Below, one piece after another: positions 36,744-45,930 of a stretch of 64,000 bases of DNA (position 1 is its first letter; every line of letters starts with the position of its first letter). This stretch comes from Dictyoglomaceae bacterium (lineage in GTDB: Bacteria; Dictyoglomota; Dictyoglomia; Dictyoglomales; Dictyoglomaceae). The translations under genes and the position numbers were made by a program. The stretch is from positions 1 to 64,000 of the forward strand of contig JAOADF010000124.1 in the NCBI GenBank assembly GCA_026417425.1. Reading direction: 5' to 3'. The notes under the pieces were generated by a model that made no database searches, was not told the DNA's origin, and saw only the letters and a list, made by a program, of their open reading frames with translations.

Positions 36744-37342
36744 ATACTGTATATTTATTAGGAGAAAATCTTTATCTTAATATAACTAATCAATGTACAA
36801 ATCGCTGTGTATTTTGTATTAAAAACTTTTCCAGTGGAGTTGGAAATAAAATATTATGGTTGGAAAGAGAACCCACTTACAAAGAAATTGTTGAAGAGCT
36901 TAAAAGTTATTTTCCTTTGAAAAAGTATAAAGAGATTGTTTTCTGTGGATTTGGAGAACCTTTATTAAGAATAAATATTTTAAAAAAAATATCAGAGTTT
37001 ATTAAAGCCAATGACTCCTCTATTATTCTACGTATAGATACAAATGGACAAGGTAATGTCTTCCATCAGAGGAATATTCTTTTAGAGTTAAGAGATTGGA
37101 TTGATTCAATATCTATTAGTCTTAATGCAGAAAGTTCAGAAAAATATAATAAAATTTGCAGACCTGTATTTAAAAATGTATATGAAGAGATATTAGAATT
37201 TATAAAACTTGCAACTAAATTTATAAAGAATGTTCAGATAACTATTGTGGATTTACCTGAGATTGACAAGTATTTGTGCGAAAAGATAGCCTTAGAATTA
37301 GGAGTAAAATTTCATATAAGAAAGTTTATTAAAACTTTATGA
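36740..37342 (+). CDS. TatD-associated radical SAM protein (TIGR04038-like)
   Basis: A 200-residue, minimal radical SAM enzyme with the cluster motif CTNRCVFC (about residues 18-25) and GFGEPLL typical of the glycine-rich SAM-binding site. Proteins of this type occur next to or fused with TatD, as here, where its ATG overlaps the tatD stop. No substrate is known. It lacks a SPASM or other extra domain, so it probably works with a partner. Confidence 0.82.
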   Translation: MNTVYLLGENLYLNITNQCTNRCVFCIKNFSSGVGNKILWLEREPTYKEIVEELKSYFPLKKYKEIVFCGFGEPLLRINILKKISEFIKANDSSIILRIDTNGQGNVFHQRNILLELRDWIDSISISLNAESSEKYNKICRPVFKNVYEEILEFIKLATKFIKNVQITIVDLPEIDKYLCEKIALELGVKFHIRKFIKTL

Positions 37343-38244
37343 AACCATTATATTTAGAAACTTATAATAAAGGAAAATTGGATATAAAAATTAAAGAAGC
37401 TTATAAGAAACTTGAAAATTGTAATCTTTGTCCAAGAAATTGTAGAGTAAATAGAATAAAAGGAGAAAAGGGATATTGTAAATCTGGAATTGAACCTATT
37501 GTTTCTGATTTCTTTCCCCATTTTGGAGAAGAAAGGGTTTTAGTAGGAAGAACAGGGTCTGGAACTATATTTTTTACCAATTGTAATCTTGGATGTATAT
37601 TTTGTCAAAACTATACTATAAGTCATATTGGCATAGGAGAAAATATATCTATTGAGAATTTGGCTAAAATTATGATATATTTACAAAATATAGGATGCAA
37701 TAATATAAATTTAGTAACACCAACTCATTTTGTACCACAGATTTTGGCAAGTCTAAAAATAGCAATTTCTGAAGGATTAAACATACCTTTAGTTTATAAT
37801 ACAAGTGGTTATGAAAGTGTTGAGACTTTAAAGATTTTAGAAGAAGTAATAGATATTTATATGCCAGATATAAAATTCATCTCTAATGAGATTGCAAGGA
37901 AGTTAGCTAATGCAGAAAATTATCCTGATGTAGCTAAAGAAGCATTAAAGGAAATGCAAAGACAGGTTGGAGATTTAGTTATTAATGAAAAGGGAATAGC
38001 AGAAAGAGGACTTCTTGTGAGACATTTACTTTTACCTAACAATCTTTCTGGTATAGAGGAATGGTTAGATTTTCTAAAAGAAGAAATATCACCTAATGTA
38101 TTTATTAATATAATGGATCAATATCGCCCTCTCTATAGAGCCTGGGAATATTCTGAAATAAATAGGAGTATTACGGGGGATGAATATAGAAGAGCTATAA
38201 AATTAGCTAAAGATAAAGGATTTAGGAGATTGTATTTGATATGA
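37339..38244 (+). CDS. PflA/PflX-like radical SAM protein (COG1313 type)
   Basis: A 301-residue radical SAM enzyme. The N-terminus has an extra cysteine motif (CNLCPRNCRVNR, then YCKSG) likely to bind a second metal site. The SAM cluster motif is CNLGCIFC (about residues 83-90), followed by the LVTPTHFVPQ and YNTSGYES blocks. This pattern matches COG1313 (PflX-like) proteins, whose target is unknown. A true pyruvate formate-lyase is not seen nearby. It overlaps its neighbours by 4 nt on each side. Confidence 0.83.
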   Translation: MKPLYLETYNKGKLDIKIKEAYKKLENCNLCPRNCRVNRIKGEKGYCKSGIEPIVSDFFPHFGEERVLVGRTGSGTIFFTNCNLGCIFCQNYTISHIGIGENISIENLAKIMIYLQNIGCNNINLVTPTHFVPQILASLKIAISEGLNIPLVYNTSGYESVETLKILEEVIDIYMPDIKFISNEIARKLANAENYPDVAKEALKEMQRQVGDLVINEKGIAERGLLVRHLLLPNNLSGIEEWLDFLKEEISPNVFINIMDQYRPLYRAWEYSEINRSITGDEYRRAIKLAKDKGFRRLYLI

Positions 38245-40244
38245 GGAGAATAAAAAATAAAATTTTGCTAAAATTCTTAATTTTATTAGGTTTTTTTCTT
38301 TTTATTATAATTATTAATCTTTTTGATATTTTTACTCTTTTAGAAGATAGAAGTATTGATTGGAGATTTCATATAAGAGGGGAGAGATCTGCTCCTGACG
38401 ATATAGTGATTATAGGAATAGATGATGAATCATTACTTGAAATAGGAAATTGGCCCTGGTCTCGCTCAATTCATGGTAAACTTTTAGATATATTAAAGGA
38501 ACAAAAACCTAAATTAATTATATTTGATATAATATTTGATATTAAAACAAAAGACGATCAAATTTTTGCTGAGAAGATAAAAACCCTTAAAAATGTGATT
38601 TTATCAAGCTATCTTTCTTCTTCTGCAGATCCCAAATTTAATGTAGTAATATTTCAGTTGAGAGAATCTGTCCCTGTTTTGAAAAAGTCCGCAATTTATA
38701 ATGGGATAAGTAATTTAATATTAGATAAAGATAAGGTAGTTAGAAAAGGAAAATTGTACTTTGAAGATTTAAATAAAAATAAATACCATTCATTAGCTTT
38801 ATATGCTTATTCCTTTTTAAAAAAAGTTCCCATTTCTATAATTCTAAAGACTTTCCCTTCAGAATTCTATATTAATTTTTCAGGTGGTCCTTTTAATATT
38901 AAAATACTCTCTTATAATAGCGTTATAAAAAAAGAAACAGATATAAGTATATTAAAAAATAAAATTGTATTTATTGGGGCTGTCTCAGAATTGCTTAAAG
39001 ATTCTTACTTGGTTCCCTTTACGGGATATAAGAGATGGGGGAGAATTTCTCTCGCCAATATGCCAGGAGTTGAGATTCATGCAAATATTTTAAGTAATCT
39101 ATTAAGGAAAAATTATTTAACTTATTTCCCTTCATGGTTTAGTTTATTTATATCATTTTTTATATTAATTATAACAGGTTTTATACAAGGAAAAAAAATA
39201 TTAATCAATTTACTCATCACTCTTTTAATTATAAGTATTTATTCTTTCATAAGTTTATATTTCTTCAATAATAATATTATTGTTCCTTTTATTATTCCAA
39301 TTTTTTCTATTGTTTTAGGATTTATTGGAAATATTGTATATCAAAATATTCTACCTAGGGAAAGCTTAGAAGGATTAATAATAAAAGGAAGATACAAAAT
39401 TATAAAAAAACTTGGAGCAGGTGGAATGGCAACAGTATATTTAGCAATGGATTTATCTACCAAGAATAATGTAGCAGTAAAAATTTTGCATCCTCAATAT
39501 TCTGAAGATCCTCAAACAGTAGAAAGATTTTTAAGAGAAGCAAAAGCCTCTACAATCTTAGATCATCCTAATATTGTTAAAGTTTTAGATCAAGGGAAAG
39601 AAGAAAATTATTATTATATTGTCATGGAATATGTATTAGGAAAGGATTTAAAAAAGATAATTGAAGAGAAAGGTTCATTACCTCCTTTTTACGCTAAAGA
39701 AATAATAGTTGAAGTAGCTAAGGCATTAGATCATGCAAACTCAAAAAATATTATTCATAGAGATATAAAACCGCAAAATATAATGATAACTTTTGATGGA
39801 AAGGTAAAATTAATGGATTTTGGTATAGCCCATTTAGGAAATCTTTCAACTATAACTCAAACAGGTATTTTTATGGGAACTCCTCAATATGCCTCTCCCG
39901 AACAAGCAGAGGGCTCAAAAGTGGATATAAGGTCTGATATTTACTCTTTAGGAGTAGTTTTCTTTGAATTGCTTACAGGATTTCTTCCTTATTCCGAAGA
40001 TACCACTATTACTGTAATGTTTAAAAAACTTCAGGAAGAACTTCCTGATCCTAAATCTATTAAGCCTGAAATTCCTGAGGGATTGTCTCAAATTGTTAAG
40101 AAAATGACTGCAAGATTTCCAGAAGATAGATATCAAAATCCAAAGGAACTAATTGAAGATTTAGAAAGAGGTTATCCTTTGAAGCTATATGAAAAAAGGA
40201 ATCTTTCTTCTCAAGAGACCATAATAAAACCTAAGGAAGAATAA
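38241..40244 (+). CDS. CHASE2-sensor serine/threonine protein kinase
   Basis: A 667-residue membrane kinase. One N-terminal helix (about 9-29) leads to an extracytoplasmic CHASE2 domain (about 30-295; WRFHIRGERSAPDDIVIIGID). Three further membrane helices (about 298-368) follow. The cytoplasmic Hanks-type kinase domain (about 384-640) has the glycine loop GAGGMA (392-397), catalytic Lys414, HRD (506-508), DFG (526-528) and GTPQYASPEQ. All catalytic residues are present. The ATG overlaps the radical SAM stop by 4 nt. It is the only complete Ser/Thr kinase visible in this window and has no PASTA domains. Confidence 0.93.
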   Translation: MRRIKNKILLKFLILLGFFLFIIIINLFDIFTLLEDRSIDWRFHIRGERSAPDDIVIIGIDDESLLEIGNWPWSRSIHGKLLDILKEQKPKLIIFDIIFDIKTKDDQIFAEKIKTLKNVILSSYLSSSADPKFNVVIFQLRESVPVLKKSAIYNGISNLILDKDKVVRKGKLYFEDLNKNKYHSLALYAYSFLKKVPISIILKTFPSEFYINFSGGPFNIKILSYNSVIKKETDISILKNKIVFIGAVSELLKDSYLVPFTGYKRWGRISLANMPGVEIHANILSNLLRKNYLTYFPSWFSLFISFFILIITGFIQGKKILINLLITLLIISIYSFISLYFFNNNIIVPFIIPIFSIVLGFIGNIVYQNILPRESLEGLIIKGRYKIIKKLGAGGMATVYLAMDLSTKNNVAVKILHPQYSEDPQTVERFLREAKASTILDHPNIVKVLDQGKEENYYYIVMEYVLGKDLKKIIEEKGSLPPFYAKEIIVEVAKALDHANSKNIIHRDIKPQNIMITFDGKVKLMDFGIAHLGNLSTITQTGIFMGTPQYASPEQAEGSKVDIRSDIYSLGVVFFELLTGFLPYSEDTTITVMFKKLQEELPDPKSIKPEIPEGLSQIVKKMTARFPEDRYQNPKELIEDLERGYPLKLYEKRNLSSQETIIKPKEE

Positions 40245-40357
40245 TATTTTACAGCTTTTTTATTATTCCCTTTTAACTTCCGATAATGTTTATTATGTAA
40301 AGTTATTCATGTTATAAGATCTAACTAAATAATTTAAGACCATTTTAATTTCTTAAT

Positions 40358-41724
40358 TTAATCAACAATATCCTTTGCTTCTTTTGCTTCCTCTGAGAGA
40401 AAAGATGGTTGGCCAATACATCTTTTTACTGTTCGCCAGAATATTCCACCTATTGGGAATGTTTTGTATCCTTCTTCTGATAAGCCACCTTTCGCAGCAA
40501 ATTTAAGAGGAATCAAAACATACTCTGTTAACCAGAAGCTAATCATAAAATTTGTATATCCTGCAAGACAACTATCTACAATCATATCAGCAAGTCTTCT
40601 ACAATATACTTGATCATGAGCATTTGGAGCAATTGATCTAATAATATGTTGAAGTTGATTCCAAAAAACTTGATACTTTTCAAGTCCTTCCTGTTTTAAA
40701 TAATAACTTATTTTCTCCACAAATATGCTAAAATTATTATTTCTGTCATCACGAGTGTCAGCAAGCCATATATAAAATCTTCCTTTTATCTTTTCTATTC
40801 CTCTTGCTCATTCAGCTACAACAATTAAAGCATGTTTATTATCAGCAACTTTTTTATATATATTCACAAACTTTATCAACTTCGAAATTTTCTTCTGGTA
40901 TCAACACAACATCAATATTACCACTTGCTAATGATGCATTAGCAGCCACATGACCTGTATTAGCACCAAATAATTGTATGATACAAACTCTATTATTTGA
41001 CTCTGCTTCTGTATGAAATATGTTTATTATTTCTGTTGCTTTATCAAAGGCAGTAACAAAGCCAAAAGACTGCCAAACCCAAAGGATATCATTATCCATG
41101 GTTTTTGGGATTACCCCAATTGAAATATCTAACACATCCAACACCAATTTTAGATCCTCCAAATTGGCACCATCCCTTTACTTTTTCTGCATTTAGCTCT
41201 TCATACTCATTATTTTCTAAACCTACAAAACCAGATTTGAATCCATAAATTTTTCCCTTTGCATCAGGTGCTAAAGTTAATCCATAAACTTTAATATGTT
41301 TTTCAACGATAGATTCAATTATAGTATTTAATCCTGGAGCGATACCACCAGATGTGAGTATTCCTATTTTAACAATTTTAGGATTAAAATGTAATATTTT
41401 TCTTGGTCCCGCTTCTATAAAGCTGGGCGGTGTTTCATTTAGTTCTTTAATATAAAAGTTAATTATATCCATATCATCAGTGATACACTTTCTGTCAATT
41501 TTAGGATCTCTCAATCTTCCAAGAATTCTTTCCATTTCATTACTTAAATATATTCTAGTACTATTTCTTCTAGGTAGTTTATCAACTTCTGTTAATTTTT
41601 TTAGATTACATATATTTTCAATTGTGATTTTCCTTTCACTCGTTAAATTTCCAGGTCCTCCCATTTTAGCAATATATTTATTTTTGAATTCTTCACATTT
41701 TTCTATTCTTTTTTTCTCAGTCAT
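40358..41724 (-). pseudogene. Decayed phosphofructokinase (PPi/ATP-type) pseudogene
   Basis: Three fragments in order match one phosphofructokinase of the long-N-terminus group. The first (from 41724) reads to ILTSGGIAPGLN and ends at FGGSKIGVG. A deletion with frameshift near 41130-41140 removes the usual region with the GGDGT nucleotide/PPi motif. The second continues with VIPKTMDNDI and frameshifts near 40856-40862. The third runs VADNKHALIVVAE, then hits TGA (40808-40810) where GGA is expected, and continues to the C-terminus. The AGGGGGT ribosome site is intact. It is a non-functional relic; the first disruption alone would inactivate it. Confidence 0.85.
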
Positions 41725-41762
41725 AATAATCTAACCCCCTATCATCAAATTTTATAAAGATT

Positions 41763-41773
41763 CATGCTATAAT
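41763..41773 (+). promoter_or_regulatory. Extended -10 promoter for the cobalamin riboswitch/btu operon
   Basis: TATAAT at 41768-41773 is preceded by TGC, an extended -10 element that can work without a good -35 box. The aptamer begins 12 nt downstream, a normal distance. No convincing TTGACA lies 17 bp upstream. Confidence 0.6.
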
Positions 41774-41785
41774 ATACTTGTTTTC

Positions 41786-41950
41786 AAGAATAGGGTTCCC
41801 CTTTTGGGGATTAAAAGGGAAGACGGTGAAAATCCGTCACGGTCCCGCCACTGTAACTGGGGAGTCTTCCTCAAAGTGCCACTGAGGTAGAAAGCCTTGG
41901 GAAGGCGAGGAAGATGATGATCCAGAAGTCAGGAGACCTGCCCTATTCTT
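41786..41950 (+). ncRNA. Cobalamin riboswitch aptamer
   Basis: The aptamer is closed by AAGAATAGGG (41786-41795) pairing with CCCTATTCTT (41941-41950). It contains the GACGGTGAAAATCCGTCACGG-type core, GCCACTGTAACTGGGGAG, the second GCCACTG block and the B12 box AAGTCAGGAGACCTGCC. It controls the btu-type uptake operon that follows: adenosylcobalamin binding should lower expression. Confidence 0.95.
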
Positions 41951-41987
41951 TGGATCCAACACCTTCGAGGAAAGGGAGTTGGAGAAG

Positions 41988-42029
41988 AAACTCTACCTTC
42001 TTTCCTTGGAGGTAGAGTTTAATTTTTTT
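41988..42029 (+). terminator. Intrinsic terminator, expression platform of the riboswitch
   Basis: AAACTCTACC(T) at 41988-41998 can pair with AGGTAGAGTTT at 42010-42020 to form an 11-bp hairpin followed by A-A and a seven-T run. It lies between the aptamer and the ribosome site of the first transporter gene, so B12 binding probably acts by transcription termination. Confidence 0.85.
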
Positions 42030-42048
42030 ATAAAGGGAGGTTTGATCT

Positions 42049-42939
42049 ATGAAAAGAGTATTAAAATCTTTTATCGTTATTTTAATGATTCTTCTTTCTT
42101 TTTCTTTTTCCAAAACAAATTATCCCCTAATTATCCAAGATGATCTTGGAAGAGCTATAAATATACAAAAAGAACCAAAGAGAATTATTTCCTTAGCTCC
42201 CTCCTCTACTGAGATTCTTTTTTCATTAAACCTTAATGATAAAATTATTGGAGTCACTGATTTTTGCGATTATCCCAAGGAAGCTCAAAATAAAGAAAAG
42301 ATTGGAGGATTTAGTAATCCTAATGTTGAAAAAATAGTGAGTTTAAGTCCTGATTTAGTAGTTTTATATAAAAGTTTTCCTAAGGAAATTTTTAACCAGT
42401 TAACTCAATTGCTTCCAAATACAAATTTTGTAGTTTTAGATCCGAAGAATCTTGAGGATGTATTAAGTAATATTTTACTTCTTGGAAAAATAACAAATAA
42501 AGAAAAACAAGCTCAATATATATACTCCAATATAATAAGAAGATTAAAGGCTATAGAAAGGAAATTGATACCTTTTAGGAGTAAAAAAAATGTTTTATTC
42601 CTTCTTTGGAATGATCCTTTTATATCCTGTTCTCCCTCAACTTTTGTAGGTGATTTGTTAAAAAAACTTAAAGTTAAAAATATAGTAGAAAAGGATGATC
42701 CTGAGTATCCTGTATTAAGTGTTGAATATATTATTCAAAAGAATCCTGATATCATACTAATTGGAGAAATGTCAGGAATTTCAATGGAATCTTTAATTAA
42801 GAAGCCTGAATTTTCTAATATTTCTGCTGTTAAAAATAAAAAGATCTTTTATATTAATGACGATCTTGTTTTTAGACCTGGACCAAGATTAATTGATGGA
42901 TTAGAGGCTTTATATAAAATCATCTATGAGAGTAAGTAA
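42049..42939 (+). CDS. btuF: Cobalamin ABC transporter substrate-binding protein (BtuF-like)
   Basis: A 296-residue periplasmic binding protein of the BtuF/FecB family. The signal peptide (residues about 1-22, hydrophobic core IVILMILLSFSF) lacks a lipobox cysteine, so the protein is likely soluble in a periplasm, which fits a two-membrane envelope. The domain shows RIISLAPSSTEILFSL and SLSPDLVVLY. The riboswitch upstream supports cobalamin as the substrate. AAAGGGAGG lies before the ATG. Confidence 0.92.
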   Translation: MKRVLKSFIVILMILLSFSFSKTNYPLIIQDDLGRAINIQKEPKRIISLAPSSTEILFSLNLNDKIIGVTDFCDYPKEAQNKEKIGGFSNPNVEKIVSLSPDLVVLYKSFPKEIFNQLTQLLPNTNFVVLDPKNLEDVLSNILLLGKITNKEKQAQYIYSNIIRRLKAIERKLIPFRSKKNVLFLLWNDPFISCSPSTFVGDLLKKLKVKNIVEKDDPEYPVLSVEYIIQKNPDIILIGEMSGISMESLIKKPEFSNISAVKNKKIFYINDDLVFRPGPRLIDGLEALYKIIYESK

Positions 42940-43913
42940 TGCATTATAAAGAATTAGCAATTCTTTTTGTTGTCTTAATTTTTTTAATTATTTTATCTCT
43001 AATGGTGGGGGAAGTATCCTTAAATATTTCTGACATTAAAAATATAATTTTAGGGAAAGGGGAATTTGTCAAGAGAAATATCTTTTGGAATTTAAGATTA
43101 CCAAGAACTTTTCTTGCTATCTTTGTTGGAGGAAATCTTGCTATCGCAGGAAGTATTTTACAAAGTTATTTTCATAATCCCTTAGCAGAGCCCCACATTA
43201 TTGGAATATCATCAGGATCTGCTCTTGGTGCAACTATCTATTTTATTTTATCTGGAGGAACATGGGAAATTGATCCTTTAGTTACACCATGGATTTCCCT
43301 TTTTGGTGCTTTTACTGTTCTTTTTATCTTAATTTTATGGAGTAGAAAATCATTATATAACTCCAGCCTAATTTTATTAGGGGTTTCTTTAAATGCCCTT
43401 TTCTCATCTCTTATTTCCTTTCTTTTATTTAAAAATCAAAAGATTTTTCAGGGAGTATATTTTTGGATTTTGGGAGGATTTAATGCCAAGGGGTGGCAAC
43501 ACTTAAAAATTTTATTTATTTATTCCCTTATTTCTATTCCCTGGGCATATCTTTGGAGAAAAAAATTTAATCTTCTTAATCTTACTGAAGAAGAGGCTTA
43601 TAGTCTTGGACTTTCAATTAGAAAATATCAAAAATACTTTTTAATTTTAATTTCTTTACTAATTGCTCCCTCGGTATCTGTTTCGGGAATTATTGGATTT
43701 GTAGGATTAATTGCTCCCCATATTATGAGACTGTGGAAAACATCAGATTTTCAATGGCTTATCCCCTCAAGTTTTTTATTCGGAGGAATTTTACTTCTTT
43801 TTTCCGATATATTAGCAAGGACAGCTTTTTACCCAACAGAACTTCCCATTGGAATAATAACTTCCTTTTTAGGGGTTCCCTTTTTCATTTTTTTATTGAG
43901 GAAGGAGCAATGA
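42939..43913 (+). CDS. btuC: Cobalamin ABC transporter permease (BtuC-like)
   Basis: A 324-residue FecCD/BtuC-family permease with about ten membrane helices. Signatures are LRLPRTFLAIFVGGNLAIAG, NPLAEPHIIGISSGSALGA, GGFNAKGW and GFVGLIAPHIMRLW, the last in the loop that contacts the ATPase. The ATG overlaps the btuF TAA by one base and its TGA overlaps the ATPase ATG, so the three genes form a tight BtuFCD set. Confidence 0.94.
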   Translation: MHYKELAILFVVLIFLIILSLMVGEVSLNISDIKNIILGKGEFVKRNIFWNLRLPRTFLAIFVGGNLAIAGSILQSYFHNPLAEPHIIGISSGSALGATIYFILSGGTWEIDPLVTPWISLFGAFTVLFILILWSRKSLYNSSLILLGVSLNALFSSLISFLLFKNQKIFQGVYFWILGGFNAKGWQHLKILFIYSLISIPWAYLWRKKFNLLNLTEEEAYSLGLSIRKYQKYFLILISLLIAPSVSVSGIIGFVGLIAPHIMRLWKTSDFQWLIPSSFLFGGILLLFSDILARTAFYPTELPIGIITSFLGVPFFIFLLRKEQ

Positions 43914-44668
43914 TAAGATTAGAAAAGGTTAAGACAGGATATAATTCTAATATGATAATAAAGGATATGAATTGGGAATCACCAAACATTGGATTTTTGG
44001 GTATTTTAGGACCAAATGGCTCAGGAAAAACAACTTTATTAAGACTTTTGATTAGATATATTGAACCATGGGAAGGAAAAATTTATATAAATGAAAAAGA
44101 AATAAGAGAATATAAACAAGAAGAACTTGCAAAAAATATAGCCTTCTTGTCTCAAAAAATAAGTTTTAATCTTTCTTTTACCGTTGAGGAATATGTATCT
44201 CTTGGAAGATATCCCCATCATCCTTACTGGAAAAAATTGAGCAAAAAAGATTGGCAGAAGATCAATGAAATTTTAGTTCTTACTGAAACTTTCTCTTTTA
44301 AAAATAAAAAATTGTTTCAACTCTCAGGGGGAGAATTACAAAGGGTGCATTTGGCAAGGGTATTAGTGCAAGAACCCAAAATTCTTCTTTTAGATGAGCC
44401 TACAAATAATCTTGATCCATATTATCAAATATTTTTCCTGAAATTTATCAAAGAATTGAGCAAGAATATATTAGTAATCTCCAGTTTTCATGATATAAAT
44501 TTAGCAAGCCTATTTTGTGATCATATCCTGTTCATAAAAAATGGAAGAATCCTTAGTTATGGTAGTAAAGAAAGTATTTTAACCTCCTCTTTTTTAGAAG
44601 AAGTATATAATTTAAAATTTGAAGAAATAATAACTCCTAATGGAAAATTCTTTTTACCAGTCAGGTAA
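43910..44668 (+). CDS. btuD: Cobalamin ABC transporter ATP-binding protein (BtuD-like)
   Basis: A 252-residue ABC ATPase. Walker A is GPNGSGKTT, the signature is LSGGELQRVHLAR and Walker B is ILLLDEPTNNLDP, followed by the H-loop FHDINLA. An open stretch upstream inside the permease gene is a different-frame artefact. I start at ATG 43910, three bases after GAAGGAG and overlapping the permease TGA. It ends in a 15-nt overlap with the convergent membrane-protein gene. Confidence 0.93.
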   Translation: MIRLEKVKTGYNSNMIIKDMNWESPNIGFLGILGPNGSGKTTLLRLLIRYIEPWEGKIYINEKEIREYKQEELAKNIAFLSQKISFNLSFTVEEYVSLGRYPHHPYWKKLSKKDWQKINEILVLTETFSFKNKKLFQLSGGELQRVHLARVLVQEPKILLLDEPTNNLDPYYQIFFLKFIKELSKNILVISSFHDINLASLFCDHILFIKNGRILSYGSKESILTSSFLEEVYNLKFEEIITPNGKFFLPVR

Positions 44669-45253
44669 TGGTGTTCTTGATAAATGTCTGTCAATAAGCC
44701 ACATTCTTATTATTAAGGAGAGAAGAATTCCTAAAATAAATAATGAGAGGGTTGCGAGGAAAAGTATTGTAAAAGTAAAAAGATAGACTTTTGTCTCAAT
44801 CTTTCGAGAAGCTAATACAAAATGTTTACTTAAAGTTATTTCTCCTTTAACACTTCCTGGATATTCTCTAAAGGTCCATATATTTCCTAACAAACTTGGT
44901 ATATTAAAATTAAAAAAGTAAAAAGCAAAGGCAAATCCAGTAATGATTTCATATATATTATTACTGAATCCTGTTTTTGTTAAAAACCAAACAAAGACTA
45001 GGTATATTATCACCAAGATATTTAAAATCCAAAAACCTATTGGAGATCTTTTCTTTTCTTCTTTTTTAATTTCTTCTTTCCTTCTCCAAGGGGGAACTAT
45101 TTCCTTTCCCTCTTCTACCCTACCCTCTATACTTACATATTTTTTTGCATCTTCTTTATATGCTTCTTCTTCCCTTTTAGCTAATCTTTTCCCCCAAAAC
45201 ATCAAGAATAAAAGGAGAAGAGGCATGAACCATGGTTGATAGATCAATCCCAT
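44654..45253 (-). CDS. Membrane protein of unknown function
   Basis: A 199-residue protein at the 3' end of the yicC-rpe run. It has an N-terminal hydrophobic helix (about 5-20), a charged middle stretch (KREEEAYKEDAKKY... to KKEEKKR, about 24-70), and about four further hydrophobic helices to the C-terminus. I do not recognise a family. It starts 3 nt after the rpe stop and shares its promoter. The 3' overlap with btuD is convergent. Confidence 0.7.
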   Translation of the reverse strand: MGLIYQPWFMPLLLLFLMFWGKRLAKREEEAYKEDAKKYVSIEGRVEEGKEIVPPWRRKEEIKKEEKKRSPIGFWILNILVIIYLVFVWFLTKTGFSNNIYEIITGFAFAFYFFNFNIPSLLGNIWTFREYPGSVKGEITLSKHFVLASRKIETKVYLFTFTILFLATLSLFILGILLSLIIRMWLIDRHLSRTPLPDW

Positions 45254-45256
45254 ATT

Positions 45257-45916
45257 TTAAACCTCCTTTAAACTTAAGGATTTATAAGCTAATATAACAG
45301 ATCTCGGATTAGTATTTTCAAATATACTCACGCCACTTATTAAGATATTTGCACCTTTTTCTACAACTAAAGGGGCAGTTTTTAAATCTATTCCGCCATC
45401 CACCATAATATCCAGTTTTAAATTTTCCTTCAAAGCCCTTTCTCTTAATTCCTGAATCTTTTTTAAAGTAAAAGGTAGAAATTCTTGCCCTCCAAAACCA
45501 GGATTTACAGTCATAATTAAAACAGTATCTATTTCTTGTAATAGATAATCTAAGGTGGATAAAGAGGTTGCAGGATTTAATACTAGATATGGTTTTACTC
45601 TTTTAGATTTTATATATTTTATTAGTCTTTGGGGATGATATGTTGCTTCAACATGAAATCCTAAGTGATCTGAACCAGCAGAAATAAAAGAATCCACAAA
45701 AGTTTCTGGTCTTTCCACCATAAGATGTACATCAACAGGCTTATGAGAAAAATTTTTTAATGCTTTAACTAAGCTTGGTCCAAAAGATAGATTGGGAACA
45801 AAATGTCCATCCATAATATCTATATGCCAAGCATCTACAAGATCTTCAATCTTTTTTATAGAATCCCCAATATGTAAAATATCTACCGCTAATAAAGATG
45901 GATAAACTTTAATCAT
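45257..45916 (-). CDS. rpe: Ribulose-phosphate 3-epimerase
   Basis: This enzyme interconverts ribulose 5-phosphate and xylulose 5-phosphate in the pentose phosphate pathway. The 219-residue TIM barrel has YPSLLAVDILHIGDSI at the start, WHIDIMDGHFVPNLSFGP with metal-binding residues, VHLMVE, MTVNPGFGGQEF and DIMVDGGIDLKTAP. In Firmicutes rpe follows prkC and rsgA. Here it follows the PASTA protein directly. Confidence 0.96.
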   Translation of the reverse strand: MIKVYPSLLAVDILHIGDSIKKIEDLVDAWHIDIMDGHFVPNLSFGPSLVKALKNFSHKPVDVHLMVERPETFVDSFISAGSDHLGFHVEATYHPQRLIKYIKSKRVKPYLVLNPATSLSTLDYLLQEIDTVLIMTVNPGFGGQEFLPFTLKKIQELRERALKENLKLDIMVDGGIDLKTAPLVVEKGANILISGVSIFENTNPRSVILAYKSLSLKEV

Positions 45917-45930
45917 ATTTTTCCTCTCCT

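Noticed and set aside
40808..40810. TGA in the phosphofructokinase as selenocysteine.
   Set aside because: The residue expected there is Gly and the gene has two frameshifts and a deletion. No SECIS-like hairpin is evident. It is a nonsense mutation in a pseudogene.
43733..43909. Upstream extension of the btuD ATPase inside the permease gene.
   Set aside because: The ABC domain starts at ATG 43910 with a GAAGGAG site. The upstream part is a shadow frame of btuC with no ABC features.
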